From the NCBI RefSeq assembly GCF_011064845.1, contig NZ_CP049015.1, positions 4,278,001-4,342,000 of the forward strand: a DNA stretch of 64,000 nucleotides, given 5' to 3'. Source of the DNA: Citrobacter freundii ATCC 8090 = MTCC 1658 = NBRC 12681 (GTDB taxonomy: Bacteria; Pseudomonadota; Gammaproteobacteria; Enterobacterales; Enterobacteriaceae). The notes under the pieces were generated by a model, which did not search any database, was not told the origin of the DNA, and was given only the letters and a program-made list of their open reading frames with translations. Positions 24,994-33,487 of this stretch are shown here, piece by piece (the stretch's first letter is position 1; each line of letters opens with the position of its first letter). A program made the position numbers and the translations under genes.

Positions 24994-25009
24994 TGTGATG
25001 GCACTCACC
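24994..25009. promoter_or_regulatory. CRP-like site in the exuT-uxaC gap
   Basis: TGTGA-TGGCAC-TCACC, nine of ten consensus positions, midway between the two divergent operons. Confidence 0.7.
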
Positions 25010-25076
25010 TTTTAAAGCTGTATGACAAGTTATCTTTTGGCCGTCGCGATACATAAGCCGACGGAATGCAAATTAC

Positions 25077-25092
25077 CGATGGATATCCATCG
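25077..25092. promoter_or_regulatory. ExuR/UxuR-like palindrome upstream of exuT
   Basis: CGATGGATATCCATCG is a perfect 16-bp palindrome. Its TGG-N4-CCA core is the same spacing as the AATTGGTATACCAATT-type operators of ExuR and UxuR in gammaproteobacteria. The rest of the uxaC-exuT gap shows no gene. Confidence 0.5.
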
Positions 25093-25251
25093 GATTGACC
25101 GGTACGGAAACCGAATTAGCACAATTATTGACATGGCAAAGTTCGGGGAGTACCGGCTTTTTTTCGGTCCCCCCTCGTAAAAGAACATCCTCCGCCCTGA
25201 ACTGGAAGATGACCGCTCGTTCGCGGACATAACAAAACGATGAGGTTTTAC

Positions 25252-26553
25252 ATGCGTAAAATTAAAGGGTTACGTTGGTACATGATTGCACTGGTGACAC
25301 TTGGCACCGTGCTGGGTTACCTGACACGTAACACTGTGGCGGCAGCTGCGCCAACTCTGATGGAAGAGTTACACATCTCCACTCAACAGTATTCCTATAT
25401 CATCGCAGCGTATTCTGCTGCTTACACCGTAATGCAACCCGTTGCCGGCTACGTGCTCGATGTGCTCGGCACAAAAGTGGGTTATGCGATGTTCGCCGTT
25501 CTGTGGGCCGTCTTCTGTGGCGCGACCGCACTGGCTGGCAGTTGGGGTGGACTGGCACTGGCGCGTGGCGCGGTAGGTGCCGCTGAAGCCGCAATGATCC
25601 CTGCGGGTCTGAAAGCCAGTTCTGAATGGTTCCCGGCAAAAGAGCGTTCAATTGCCGTAGGTTACTTTAACGTCGGCTCTTCTATCGGCGCGATGATTGC
25701 TCCACCGCTGGTGGTCTGGGCCATCGTCATGCACAGCTGGCAGATGGCATTCATTATTTCCGGTGCGCTGAGCTTCATCTGGGCGATGTGCTGGCTTGTA
25801 TTCTACAAACACCCGCGCGACCAGAAAAAACTGTCTGATGAGGAACGTGATTACATTCTGAATGGTCAGGAATCACAGCATAAAAACGCGACCTCGAAAA
25901 AAATGTCGCTCGGTCAGATCTTGCGTAACCGCCAGTTCTGGGGCATCGCGCTGCCGCGTTTTCTGGCAGAACCGGCATGGGGGACCTTCAACGCCTGGAT
26001 CCCGCTGTTCATGTTTAAAGTCTACGGCTTTAACCTGAAAGAAATTGCGATGTTTGCCTGGATGCCGATGCTGTTTGCTGACCTGGGCTGTATCGTTGGG
26101 GGTTACTTACCGCCGCTGTTCCAGCGCTGGTTCGGCGTTAACCTGATCGTTTCACGTAAAATGGTCGTCACCATGGGTGCATTGCTGATGATTGGCCCAG
26201 GGATGATTGGTCTGTTCACCAGCCCATACATTGCTATCGCCTTGCTGTGCGTCGGTGGCTTTGCTCACCAGGCGCTGTCCGGTGCGCTGATTACACTCTC
26301 TTCTGACGTGTTTGGTCGTAATGAAGTGGCAACGGCGAACGGTCTGACCGGTATGTCCGCCTGGCTTGCAAGTACGCTGTTTGCGCTGGTCGTCGGCGCG
26401 TTGGCTGACACCATCGGCTTTAGCCCACTGTTTGCCGTACTGGCGGTATTCGACCTGCTCGGCGCGTTAGTCATCTGGACAGTATTGCAGAACAAATCGG
26501 CCAGCGAGGTAGAGTCAGAGTCGCAAACTGGCGATCCCGCTGCGCAAAGTTAA
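25252..26553 (+). CDS. exuT: Hexuronate:H+ transporter
   Basis: Major-facilitator permease of the anion:cation symporter group that takes up galacturonate and glucuronate. 433 residues, about 12 helices, starting MRKIKGLRWYMIALV at 25252, eight bases after GAGG; an ATG four codons earlier (25240) overlaps the ribosome site. Characteristic segments are the RNTVAAAAPTL first loop and EWFPAKERSIAVGYFNVGSS. It is divergent from uxaCA and followed by a terminator, then exuR. Confidence 0.95.
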   Translation: MRKIKGLRWYMIALVTLGTVLGYLTRNTVAAAAPTLMEELHISTQQYSYIIAAYSAAYTVMQPVAGYVLDVLGTKVGYAMFAVLWAVFCGATALAGSWGGLALARGAVGAAEAAMIPAGLKASSEWFPAKERSIAVGYFNVGSSIGAMIAPPLVVWAIVMHSWQMAFIISGALSFIWAMCWLVFYKHPRDQKKLSDEERDYILNGQESQHKNATSKKMSLGQILRNRQFWGIALPRFLAEPAWGTFNAWIPLFMFKVYGFNLKEIAMFAWMPMLFADLGCIVGGYLPPLFQRWFGVNLIVSRKMVVTMGALLMIGPGMIGLFTSPYIAIALLCVGGFAHQALSGALITLSSDVFGRNEVATANGLTGMSAWLASTLFALVVGALADTIGFSPLFAVLAVFDLLGALVIWTVLQNKSASEVESESQTGDPAAQS

Positions 26554-26585
26554 CCGGACAAGATTTAACAAGGTTTTGTCATGCT

Positions 26586-26613
26586 AAGCCGCCAGTTATC
26601 TGGCGGCTTTTTT
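26586..26613 (+). terminator. Terminator of exuT
   Basis: AAGCCGCCA-6 nt-TGGCGGCTT followed by a T-run, between exuT and exuR. Confidence 0.88.
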
Positions 26614-26687
26614 GACGTCGCGAGTGGAGCCGTAATCGTAAAAGTGGTATAACAAATAGAGTCTGCCGTATCATGCCTGGAGCGCAT

Positions 26688-27464
26688 ATGGAAATCACTG
26701 AACCACGACGTTTGTACCAACAACTTGCCGCTGATCTGAAAGAACGCATTGAGCAGGGCGTCTATCTGGTGGGTGAAAAACTCCCCGCAGAGCGCTTTAT
26801 CGCCGATGAAAAAAATGTCAGCCGTACCGTGGTTCGTGAAGCGATTATCATGCTCGAAGTTGAGGGCTATGTAGAAGTGCGCAAAGGTTCTGGCATTCAT
26901 GTCATTTCGAACCAGGCCCGTCACCAGCAGGCCACCGACGAATCGCTTGAATTCGCCAATTATGGTCCTTTCGAGCTGCTTCAGGCTCGTCAGTTGATTG
27001 AAAGCAATATCGCTGAATTTGCCGCGACGCAGGTTACCAAGCAAGACATCATGAAACTGATGGACATTCAAGAGCATGCGCGGAATGAAAAATGCTTCCG
27101 CGATTCCGAATGGGATCTGCAGTTTCATATTCAGGTCGCGCTAGCCACGCAGAACTCAGCGCTGGCCGCCATCGTAGAAAAAATGTGGACCCAGCGCAGC
27201 CACAACCCGTACTGGAAAAAACTGCACGAACATATCGACGCACGTACCGTCGATAACTGGTGTGATGACCATGATCAAATTCTCAAAGCACTGATCCGTA
27301 AAGATCCGAACGCGGCAAAACTGGCGATGTGGCAGCACCTGGAGAATACCAAAATCATGTTGTTCAATGAGACTAGCGATGATTTTGAGTTCAATGCCGA
27401 TCGTTATCTTTTTGCAGAAAATCCGGTCGTTCATCTCGATACGGCGGTTAACAGCGCTAAATAA
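26688..27464 (+). CDS. exuR: GntR-family repressor of hexuronate genes
   Basis: FadR-subfamily GntR regulator that represses exuT, uxaCA and uxaB until hexuronate is present. 258 residues from [13 protein letters not shown]; winged helix 10-75 ([20 protein letters not shown]), then an FCD all-alpha effector domain with the metal/ligand histidines ([15 protein letters not shown]). The ATG at 26688 is preferred over one at 26673 because it matches the usual N-terminus and follows GGAG. Confidence 0.95.
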   Translation: MEITEPRRLYQQLAADLKERIEQGVYLVGEKLPAERFIADEKNVSRTVVREAIIMLEVEGYVEVRKGSGIHVISNQARHQQATDESLEFANYGPFELLQARQLIESNIAEFAATQVTKQDIMKLMDIQEHARNEKCFRDSEWDLQFHIQVALATQNSALAAIVEKMWTQRSHNPYWKKLHEHIDARTVDNWCDDHDQILKALIRKDPNAAKLAMWQHLENTKIMLFNETSDDFEFNADRYLFAENPVVHLDTAVNSAK

Positions 27465-27479
27465 GCAATCTTTTCGATG

Positions 27480-27505
27480 CAGGCGCGACAAAGCGCCTGT
27501 TTCTC
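27480..27505 (+). terminator. Terminator of exuR
   Basis: CAGGCGC-GACAAA-GCGCCTG followed by TTTCTCCT. The rest of the 348-bp gap to yqjA has no visible gene; it should hold the yqjA promoter (Cpx-responsive in E. coli), but I cannot pick the CpxR site with confidence. Confidence 0.75.
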
Positions 27506-27812
27506 CTGCTTGGTAAGCATTAGGTATAAAGTGTCAGCCTGTGTAAATCCTCTCGCCTCCCTCCATTGCGATAAGCAAAATCACAGTTCAACAACCGTAA
27601 TTTCTATAACGGACAACGTTGACCTTTGTTACAATTAGATGCTATTTGAATTTTTGTGTTTGAGAGCTTGCTTACTTCACAACTTTACAGGGAATAGTTC
27701 AGGCCGTGAATTTGTGTCAGACCGCGATCCATGTAAAAAACACCAATAAAATTGCGGCGTTACAAACTCCAGAAAACCGGCATGACGACAACCGATTCTC
27801 CAGGAATATTGA

Positions 27813-28475
27813 ATGGAACTACTGACTCAATTACTGAATGCTTTATGGGCTCAGGATTTTGAAACGCTGGCCAATCCTTCCATGATTGGCATGCTCTATT
27901 TCGTACTATTTACCATTTTGTTTCTGGAAAACGGACTGCTGCCAGCGGCCTTTTTACCTGGCGACAGTCTACTGGTGCTGGTCGGCGTACTTATCGCCAA
28001 AGGCGCGATGGGTTTCCCGCAAACGGTACTGCTGCTCACTACCGCAGCCAGCCTGGGTTGCTGGCTTAGCTATATCCAGGGGCGATGGCTGGGGAATACC
28101 CGCACAGTACAAAACTGGCTATCTCATCTGCCCGCGCATTACCATCAGCGCGCGCATCATCTGTTCCATAAGCATGGCTTGTCTGCGCTGCTGGTCGGTC
28201 GCTTCATCGCGTTTGTCAGAACATTACTGCCGACCATCGCAGGATTGTCCGGCCTGAACAATGCGCGCTTTCAGTTCTTCAACTGGATGAGTGGACTGCT
28301 TTGGGTTTTGATTCTCACAACGCTTGGTTATCTGCTGGGCAAAACTCCGGTGTTTCTCAAATATGAAGATCAGCTGATGTCTTGTCTGATGCTGCTTCCT
28401 GTGGTGTTACTGGTGTTTGGTCTGGCAGGTTCACTGGTTGTTCTTTGGAAGAAGAAATACGGGAACCGAGGGTAA
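27813..28475 (+). CDS. yqjA: DedA-family inner-membrane protein YqjA
   Basis: 220-residue DedA protein needed, together with its paralogue YghB, for normal envelope physiology and alkaline or drug tolerance; proton-dependent transport is proposed. The hallmark region [23 protein letters not shown] (read in two halves) contains the acidic residues important in this family, and the later motif [17 protein letters not shown] is intact. mzrA begins 3 bp after its stop, so the two form an operon. Confidence 0.94.
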   Translation: MELLTQLLNALWAQDFETLANPSMIGMLYFVLFTILFLENGLLPAAFLPGDSLLVLVGVLIAKGAMGFPQTVLLLTTAASLGCWLSYIQGRWLGNTRTVQNWLSHLPAHYHQRAHHLFHKHGLSALLVGRFIAFVRTLLPTIAGLSGLNNARFQFFNWMSGLLWVLILTTLGYLLGKTPVFLKYEDQLMSCLMLLPVVLLVFGLAGSLVVLWKKKYGNRG

Positions 28476-28478
28476 ATT

Positions 28479-28862
28479 ATGCTGAAATCATGCATAACGC
28501 TCCGACGACTTGCCTGGTCCACCACTTTTATGTTGTTCATTGGCGCGTTGCTCCTGACCTGGTCTGTCATTCGCCAGCAGGAATCAACGCTTGCCATTCG
28601 TGCCGTAAACCAGGGAGCCAGCATGCCTGATGGCTTCTCTATCTGGCATCACCTGGATGCCAACGGCATTCGTTTTAAAAGCATCACTCCGCAAAATGAC
28701 GCACTGCTGATTACCTTTGATTCCAGCGCGCAGAGCGCAGCGGCAAAGGTCGTACTTGATCGAACGTTACCGCACGGTTTCGTTATCGCTCAGCAGGATG
28801 ATGATAATCAGGCGGTGCAGTGGTTATCCCGCTTACGTGATACTCCACACCGCTTTGGTTAA
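28479..28862 (+). CDS. mzrA: EnvZ/OmpR modulator MzrA
   Basis: 127-residue single-pass inner-membrane protein (helix about residues 12-32: [18 protein letters not shown]) with a periplasmic domain. In E. coli it interacts with EnvZ, linking the Cpx and OmpR stress responses. Co-transcribed with yqjA; same length as E. coli YqjB/MzrA. Confidence 0.92.
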   Translation: MLKSCITLRRLAWSTTFMLFIGALLLTWSVIRQQESTLAIRAVNQGASMPDGFSIWHHLDANGIRFKSITPQNDALLITFDSSAQSAAAKVVLDRTLPHGFVIAQQDDDNQAVQWLSRLRDTPHRFG

Positions 28863-29010
28863 TTTCCAGGAATCTGAATTAGATCACTCACTTTGGTGAT
28901 TTCACCGTTTAGCGCCTATGATTAATAAACTGGGCTTATGACCCAACGTTTTATTATTCTGGAGCATCGACCCTAAACGACGAGGTCGAATCACAATGGA
29001 AGGTTCAAGA

Positions 29011-29379
29011 ATGAAATACCGCATCGCTTTGGCAATTAGCCTTTTCGCTCTAAGTGCCGGCAGCTACGCCAACACCCTCTGTCAGGAAAAAGAACAAGAC
29101 ATTCAGCGGGAGATTAGCTATGCCGAAAAACACAATAATCAGAGCCGCATCAATGGGCTGAACAAAGCGCTGAGCGAAGTCAGGGCAAACTGTACTGACA
29201 GCAAACTGCGCGCCAACCATCAGAAAAAAATCGCCGAGCAGAAAAATGAGATTGCCGAGCGTCAACGTGACTTAGCCGAAGCTAAGCAAAAAGGCGATGC
29301 GGATAAGGTAGCAAAGCGCGAACACAAGCTTGCTGAAGCTCAGAAAGAGCTAAAAGAACTCGAGACCCGCGATTACTAA
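29011..29379 (+). CDS. yqjC: Periplasmic coiled-coil protein YqjC (DUF1090)
   Basis: 122 residues with a signal peptide (MKYRIALAISLFALSAGSYA) and a highly charged helical body (QKKIAEQKNEIAERQRDLAE) of DUF1090 type, probably an extended coiled coil. Function unknown; E. coli yqjC responds to acid or general stress. The start at 29011 is preferred to the ATG at 28996 because it gives a proper signal peptide. First gene of yqjCDEK. Confidence 0.9.
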   Translation: MKYRIALAISLFALSAGSYANTLCQEKEQDIQREISYAEKHNNQSRINGLNKALSEVRANCTDSKLRANHQKKIAEQKNEIAERQRDLAEAKQKGDADKVAKREHKLAEAQKELKELETRDY

Positions 29380-29412
29380 GTACGGTAACTAGCCACTCAA
29401 CTGGAGAAAACT

Positions 29413-29718
29413 ATGTCGAAAGATAATGCTACGGAAAACCTGCGCGCTGAGCTGAAATCTCTTGCGGATACGCTTGAAGAAGTACTTAGCTCTTCTGGCG
29501 ATAAGTCGAAGGAAGAGATGAGTAAAATTCGCAGCAAAGCCGAACATGCGCTGCGCGAGAGCCGCCATCGTCTGAGTGAAACCAGCGATGTGATTGCCAA
29601 ACAGACCCGTGAGGCCGCGGCTAAAGCCGATAACTACGTGCGCGAAAACCCATGGACAGGCGTCGGCATTGGCGCTGCAGTCGGTGTGGTGCTTGGTGTA
29701 CTGCTGTCGCGCCGTTAA
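29413..29718 (+). CDS. yqjD: ElaB/YgaM/YqjD-family membrane-anchored ribosome-binding protein
   Basis: 101 residues: a charged helical cytosolic domain and a C-terminal glycine-rich membrane helix (WTGVGIGAAVGVVLGVLL) ending in RR. The E. coli protein is RpoS-dependent, binds stationary-phase ribosomes and ties them to the inner membrane. Followed by yqjE after 2 bp. Confidence 0.93.
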   Translation: MSKDNATENLRAELKSLADTLEEVLSSSGDKSKEEMSKIRSKAEHALRESRHRLSETSDVIAKQTREAAAKADNYVRENPWTGVGIGAAVGVVLGVLLSRR

Positions 29719-29720
29719 CA

Positions 29721-30116
29721 ATGGCTGATTCTCAACACGCACAAGGTCCAGGCAAAGGCGTACTGGGTATTGGACAGCGGATCCTGACGATTCTCGTTGA
29801 GATCGTAGAGACGCGGCTGCGGCTGGCCGTCGTTGAGCTGGAAGAGGAAAAAGCCAACCTCATCCAGATCCTGCTGATGCTTGGGCTGACTATGCTGTTC
29901 GCGGCGTTTGGCCTGATGAGCCTGATGGTACTTATCATCTGGGCCATTGACCCTCAATACCGACTGAACGCCATGATTGCCACCACCGTAGTGCTGTTGC
30001 TGTTAGCGCTGATTGGCGGGATATGGACGCTGCGTAAAGCGCGTAAAACAACGCTGCTACGCCATACGCGCAATGAACTCGCGAACGACAGGCGGGCTCT
30101 GGAGGATGACGCATAA
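29721..30116 (+). CDS. yqjE: Inner-membrane protein YqjE (phage-holin-like DUF1469)
   Basis: 131 residues with two hydrophobic segments (IQILLMLGLTMLFAAFGLMS and ATTVVLLLLALIGGIW) and charged ends. Start MADSQHAQGPGK at 29721; a longer frame from 29652 overlaps yqjD. Its last base is shared with the yqjK start (TAATG). Function unknown; part of the stationary-phase yqjCDEK operon. Confidence 0.9.
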   Translation: MADSQHAQGPGKGVLGIGQRILTILVEIVETRLRLAVVELEEEKANLIQILLMLGLTMLFAAFGLMSLMVLIIWAIDPQYRLNAMIATTVVLLLLALIGGIWTLRKARKTTLLRHTRNELANDRRALEDDA

Positions 30117-30415
30117 TGAGCAGTAAAGTCGAACGTCAACAACGTAAGGCGCAACTGCTTGGACAGATCCAGCAGCAACGGCTGGATCTGTCTGCTACTC
30201 GCCGCGACTGGCTGGAAGCCACCGAGGTCTACGATCGTGGCTGGAAGACGCTGTTGAACCTGCGCGGCTGGGTGTTAGTCGGGAGCAGTATTATGGCAGT
30301 TCGCACCATCCGTAACCCAAATCTGCTGGTCCGCTGGGCCAAACGCGGCTTTAGCGTCTGGAGCATCTGGCGTCTGGTGAAATCGACCATCAGACAGCAG
30401 CAACTGCGCGGCTAA
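30116..30415 (+). CDS. yqjK: YqjK-like small protein
   Basis: 99-residue basic protein with a possible short hydrophobic stretch (GWVLVGSSIMAVRTI). It overlaps yqjE by one base and closes the yqjCDEK operon. No known biochemical function; length matches E. coli YqjK. Confidence 0.9.
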   Translation: MSSKVERQQRKAQLLGQIQQQRLDLSATRRDWLEATEVYDRGWKTLLNLRGWVLVGSSIMAVRTIRNPNLLVRWAKRGFSVWSIWRLVKSTIRQQQLRG

Positions 30416-30588
30416 TCCCTTCCCTATCCCCAACCTCAAAATTTTTGAAAAATACTGACAGTTTTCCTTGCTAACAATTCTCATTAGCCACGTTTATTAT
30501 TCTCTTCATCGACAGCAACGACGCGCTCAGCAGCGTCGTTGCACAAAAAAACACAATAAGCCGCCTGAGTGGTTTCCTGGAGAGTATG

Positions 30589-30981
30589 ATGAAGAAATTA
30601 GAAGATGTTGGTGTACTGGTAGCGCGCATTCTGATGCCAATCCTGTTTATTACCGCAGGTTGGGGAAAAATCACCGGATATGCAGGTACCCAACAGTACA
30701 TGGAAGCCATGGGCGTCCCTGGATTTATGCTGCCGCTGGTAATTCTGCTTGAGTTTGGCGGCGGTCTGGCAATTCTGTTCGGTTTCCTGACCCGTACTAC
30801 CGCGCTGTTCACCGCAGGCTTCACGCTGCTGACGGCATTCCTCTTCCACAGTAACTTTGCGGAAGGTGTGAACTCTCTGATGTTTATGAAAAACCTGACC
30901 ATCGCAGGCGGCTTCCTGCTGCTGGCTATCACCGGTCCGGGCGCATTCAGTATTGACCGCGTACTGAATAAAAAGTGGTAA
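30589..30981 (+). CDS. yqjF: DoxX-family membrane protein YqjF
   Basis: 130 residues, four transmembrane helices, DoxX/quinol-oxidase-subunit-like family (ILMPILFITAGWGKITGY, LLEFGGGLAILFGFLTR). Two adjacent ATGs (30586 and 30589) both follow GGAGAG; the second gives the usual MKKLEDVG N-terminus. The E. coli homologue has been linked to handling of nitroaromatic/quinone-type compounds, and its neighbour yqjG is a quinone-related enzyme. Confidence 0.92.
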   Translation: MKKLEDVGVLVARILMPILFITAGWGKITGYAGTQQYMEAMGVPGFMLPLVILLEFGGGLAILFGFLTRTTALFTAGFTLLTAFLFHSNFAEGVNSLMFMKNLTIAGGFLLLAITGPGAFSIDRVLNKKW

Positions 30982-31003
30982 GCAAACTATACTGAACACA
31001 TCA

Positions 31004-31031
31004 AAAAGCGAGGAGATATCTCCTCGCTTTT
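31004..31031 (+). terminator. Terminator of yqjF
   Basis: AAAAGCGAGGAGAT immediately followed by its exact reverse complement, ending in TTTT; it may work in both directions but only yqjF reads into it from the left. Confidence 0.85.
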
Positions 31032-31053
31032 GCTATCTGAGGAGACGAAAATC

Positions 31054-32040
31054 ATGGGACAACTGATTGACGGCATCTGGCATGACACCTGGTACGATAC
31101 CAAATCAACCGGTGGGAAATTTCAACGTTCTGCATCGGCTTTCCGTAACTGGCTCACCGCAGATGGCACGCCTGGCCAGACCGGTGAAGGTGGCTTTGCT
31201 GCCGAAAAAGACCGTTATCATCTGTACGTTTCTCTGGCCTGTCCGTGGGCGCATCGCACACTGATTTTGCGTAAACTTAAAGGGCTGGAACCGTTTATTT
31301 CCGTTTCCGTTGTGCATCCGCTAATGCTGGAAAACGGCTGGACCTTTGACGACAACTTCCCAGCGGCAACCGGCGATACCCTGTATCAGCACGAATTTCT
31401 TTATCAGCTCTATTTACACGCCGATCCGCACTACAGCGGTCGGGTGACCGTTCCGGTACTGTGGGACAAAAAAAACCACACTATTGTCAGCAACGAATCT
31501 GCAGAAATCATCCGCATGTTTAACACTGCGTTTGATGCGCTGGGTGCGAAAGCCGGGGATTACTATCCACCTGCCCTGCATAGCAAAATCGACGAGCTGA
31601 ACGGCTGGATTTATGACAACGTCAATAACGGCGTGTATAAAGCGGGATTTGCCACCAGCCAGGAAGCCTACGACGATGCCGTGGAAAAAGTCTTTCAATC
31701 TCTGGCACGACTGGAGCAGATCCTGGGTCAGCATCGCTTCCTGACCGGTGACCAGCTAACTGAGGCCGATATTCGCCTGTGGACCACGCTGGTGCGCTTT
31801 GATCCGGTTTATGTCACCCACTTCAAGTGCGACAAACACCGCATCAGTGATTACCTGAATCTGTACGGTTTTCTGCGCGATATCTACCAGATGCCGGGCA
31901 TTGCGGAGACCGTCAACTTTGACCATATCCGTCATCACTACTTCCGTAGCCACAAAACAATCAACCCGACCGGTATTATTTCAATCGGCCCGTGGCAGGA
32001 TCTCAGCGAACCTCATGGGCGTGACGAGCGTTTCGCCTGA
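31054..32040 (+). CDS. yqjG: Glutathionyl-hydroquinone reductase
   Basis: Xi-class glutathione transferase that removes glutathione from glutathionyl-hydroquinones. 328 residues; the catalytic cysteine is in LACPWAHRTL (CPWA motif), the thioredoxin-like domain carries IVSNESAEIIRMFN and the helical C-terminal domain LTEADIRLWTTLVRF. The start MGQLIDGIWHDTW at 31054 follows GAGGAGACG. Nine bases after its stop lies what appears to have been its terminator, now split by a foldback element. Confidence 0.95.
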   Translation: MGQLIDGIWHDTWYDTKSTGGKFQRSASAFRNWLTADGTPGQTGEGGFAAEKDRYHLYVSLACPWAHRTLILRKLKGLEPFISVSVVHPLMLENGWTFDDNFPAATGDTLYQHEFLYQLYLHADPHYSGRVTVPVLWDKKNHTIVSNESAEIIRMFNTAFDALGAKAGDYYPPALHSKIDELNGWIYDNVNNGVYKAGFATSQEAYDDAVEKVFQSLARLEQILGQHRFLTGDQLTEADIRLWTTLVRFDPVYVTHFKCDKHRISDYLNLYGFLRDIYQMPGIAETVNFDHIRHHYFRSHKTINPTGIISIGPWQDLSEPHGRDERFA

Positions 32041-32048
32041 TTTACACT

Positions 32049-32063
32049 GGCCTCCGTTTGGGT
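32049..32063 (+). terminator. Left half of a split yqjG terminator hairpin / left target duplication
   Basis: GGCCTCCGTTTGG.. here and ..CCGTTTGGAGGCC at 32792-32804 rejoin, when the intervening element is removed and one copy of the duplication kept, into GGCCTCC-GTTT-GGAGGCC, a perfect 7-bp stem right after yqjG. Left copy of the 12-bp duplication: 32052-32063; right copy: 32790-32801, with 8 central bases identical. Confidence 0.65.
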
Positions 32064-32143
32064 AATGCTGTTCAGTTAACGCCTCAGTTTCGAAAGGCAT
32101 CAACATGTGCTGGCGGAGGTAATGAATATGCTATTTCAGGGAA

Positions 32144-32398
32144 AGGGTTCCGTTCACCTCATGTTCATCGTTTCTCTGAAGCACCGATTCCTGTGAACGT
32201 GTAAAGGGCGTTCTCCGCCACGCCCTTTACAATCCCGGCTCCCGGCAGGAAAATTGTTGCTATGCAATACCCTCCGCTTATTCCTCCAGGCTACCGGGTC
32301 GGGCGCGAGGAAACGTCCCTGTAAAACGCGCCCTGAACCCGCATCCATGCGGGTTCTCCCGGCCTTACGGAAACACGTCGGCAATTTTCAGCCGGACC
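32144..32398 (+). repeat. Left 255-nt arm of the foldback element
   Basis: Aligns without any gap to the reverse complement of 32489-32743; I count 177 of 255 identical positions by hand. The outer 21 bases and the inner 15 bases are identical. Local hairpins: A at 32201-32230 (10-bp stem GTAAAGGGCG), C at 32253-32268 (ATTG/CAAT), B at 32335-32356 (9-bp stem GAACCCGCA). Confidence 0.8.
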
Positions 32399-32488
32399 AG
32401 CCCACACCTGACCATCTGCGTTTTTTTGAATATATCTGAACAGCAAATCAGATTTAACTGGAAGTCAGAGCATTACAGCGATGACCCC

Positions 32489-32743
32489 GGTCCGGCTGAA
32501 AATCGATGAGGCGTTGACGGCTGACCGGGGCTGCCCGCAGGGATGCGGGCAGAGGGGACGGCCTGCATGGACGCAGGCTCGGCTCCGACCCGACAGGCAG
32601 ACGGAATAAGACGAATACATCGCGCAGCGACGATTTTCCCGCCGGGAGCCTGGGTTGCAAGGGAGGCGGCGGTGAGCCTCCCTTGCCCGTTCACGGGTAT
32701 AAAGATATCAGAGAAGCAACGCACATGAGGTGAACGGAACCCT
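32489..32743 (-). repeat. Right 255-nt arm of the foldback element
   Basis: Inverted, diverged copy of the left arm, same length. Hairpin A' at 32657-32686 has stem GCAAGGGAGG: four of ten pairs differ from the left arm and all four changes are compensated. Hairpin B' at 32531-32552 has stem CTGCCCGCA: three of nine pairs differ, all compensated. So the secondary structure of each arm is conserved although the arms no longer pair well with each other. Confidence 0.8.
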
Positions 32744-32903
32744 GAGCAAGAATCACATGTTCACCATACATGCTTAACTGATCGGCATTGCCCGTTTGGA
32801 GGCCAAATAATTAACAACACAAACATTTACCAGCATTCCATTCGCAGCTATTCTTAATTTGATTGCTTTAAAAACAAGTAATTGAACGCAGAACGAGGCA
32901 AAA

Positions 32904-33269
32904 ATGGATTGGTATTTAAACGTATTAAAGAATTACTTTGGTTTTGGTGGCCGCGCGCGTCGTAAAGAATACTGGATGTTTGTGCTGGTCAACATCATCT
33001 TCACGTTCGTGCTGGGCATTCTGGACAGAATGTTTGGCTGGGAGCGCGCCGGAGGAGAAGGCATATTAACGACGATTTACGGGGTTCTGGTCTTTATCCC
33101 GTGGTGGGCGGTACAGTTCCGGCGTTTACATGACACCGACCGTTCAGCCTGGTGGCTGCTGGTGCTATTGATCCCGATCGTCGGCTGGTTGGTCATCATC
33201 ATTTTCAACTGTCAGGATGGCACGCCGGGTGAAAACCGATTTGGCGAAAACCCGAAGCAACTTTCGTAG
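32904..33269 (+). CDS. yhaH: DUF805 inner-membrane protein YhaH
   Basis: 121 residues, DUF805 family, four hydrophobic segments, with the family opening WYLNVLKNYFGFGGRARRKEYW and the loop RRLHDTDRSAWW. Function unknown. The paralogue yhaI follows, the pair probably arising by duplication. It ends in a strong terminator. Confidence 0.92.
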   Translation: MDWYLNVLKNYFGFGGRARRKEYWMFVLVNIIFTFVLGILDRMFGWERAGGEGILTTIYGVLVFIPWWAVQFRRLHDTDRSAWWLLVLLIPIVGWLVIIIFNCQDGTPGENRFGENPKQLS

Positions 33270-33276
33270 ATATTCA

Positions 33277-33305
33277 AAAAGGCAGAAAACTATTCTGCCT
33301 TTTTA
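33277..33305 (+). terminator. Terminator of yhaH
   Basis: AAAAAGGCAGAA-6 nt-TTCTGCCTTTTT. The following 180 bp before yhaI are very A+T-rich and probably carry the yhaI promoter; I see no gene there. Confidence 0.85.
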
Positions 33306-33487
33306 TTCATAACAAGAAAAATATTTATTAGACTGCTACCAACAATAATTAATTTATATATTTTATCCATAAATATAAACATAAAAAATACTACTAGTAA
33401 AATATCCTATTTTTAATAATAATCATGATCTTTACAGGTTCATGTGCTACATTTTTTTTGTTTTTTTAAGATGAATAGGGATATTTT

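Larger units (their letters stand above)
32064..32789. mobile_element. Coding-free foldback element with IS4-like ends (MITE-like)
   Basis: 726-bp intergenic element. Its outer ends are inverted repeats of the form AATGCYGWTCAGTTAA (32064-32079 and 32774-32789), resembling, from memory, the terminal repeats of IS4, and it is flanked by a degenerate 12-bp direct repeat (IS4-type elements duplicate 11-13 bp). No transposase or other credible ORF is inside. The interior is two 255-nt arms in inverted orientation (32144-32398 and 32489-32743) around a 90-nt centre. Short ORFs read through the arms but are shadows of the symmetry. Best reading: a non-autonomous element mobilised by an IS4-family transposase, carrying a structured, possibly transcribed, insert. 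Family identity is inferred. Confidence 0.65.

Noticed and set aside
32154..32728. Several 60-80 codon ORFs inside the foldback element
   Set aside because: They lie in the symmetric arms in different frames on both strands, lack ribosome sites and homology, and are explained by the inverted repeat and GC-rich hairpins.
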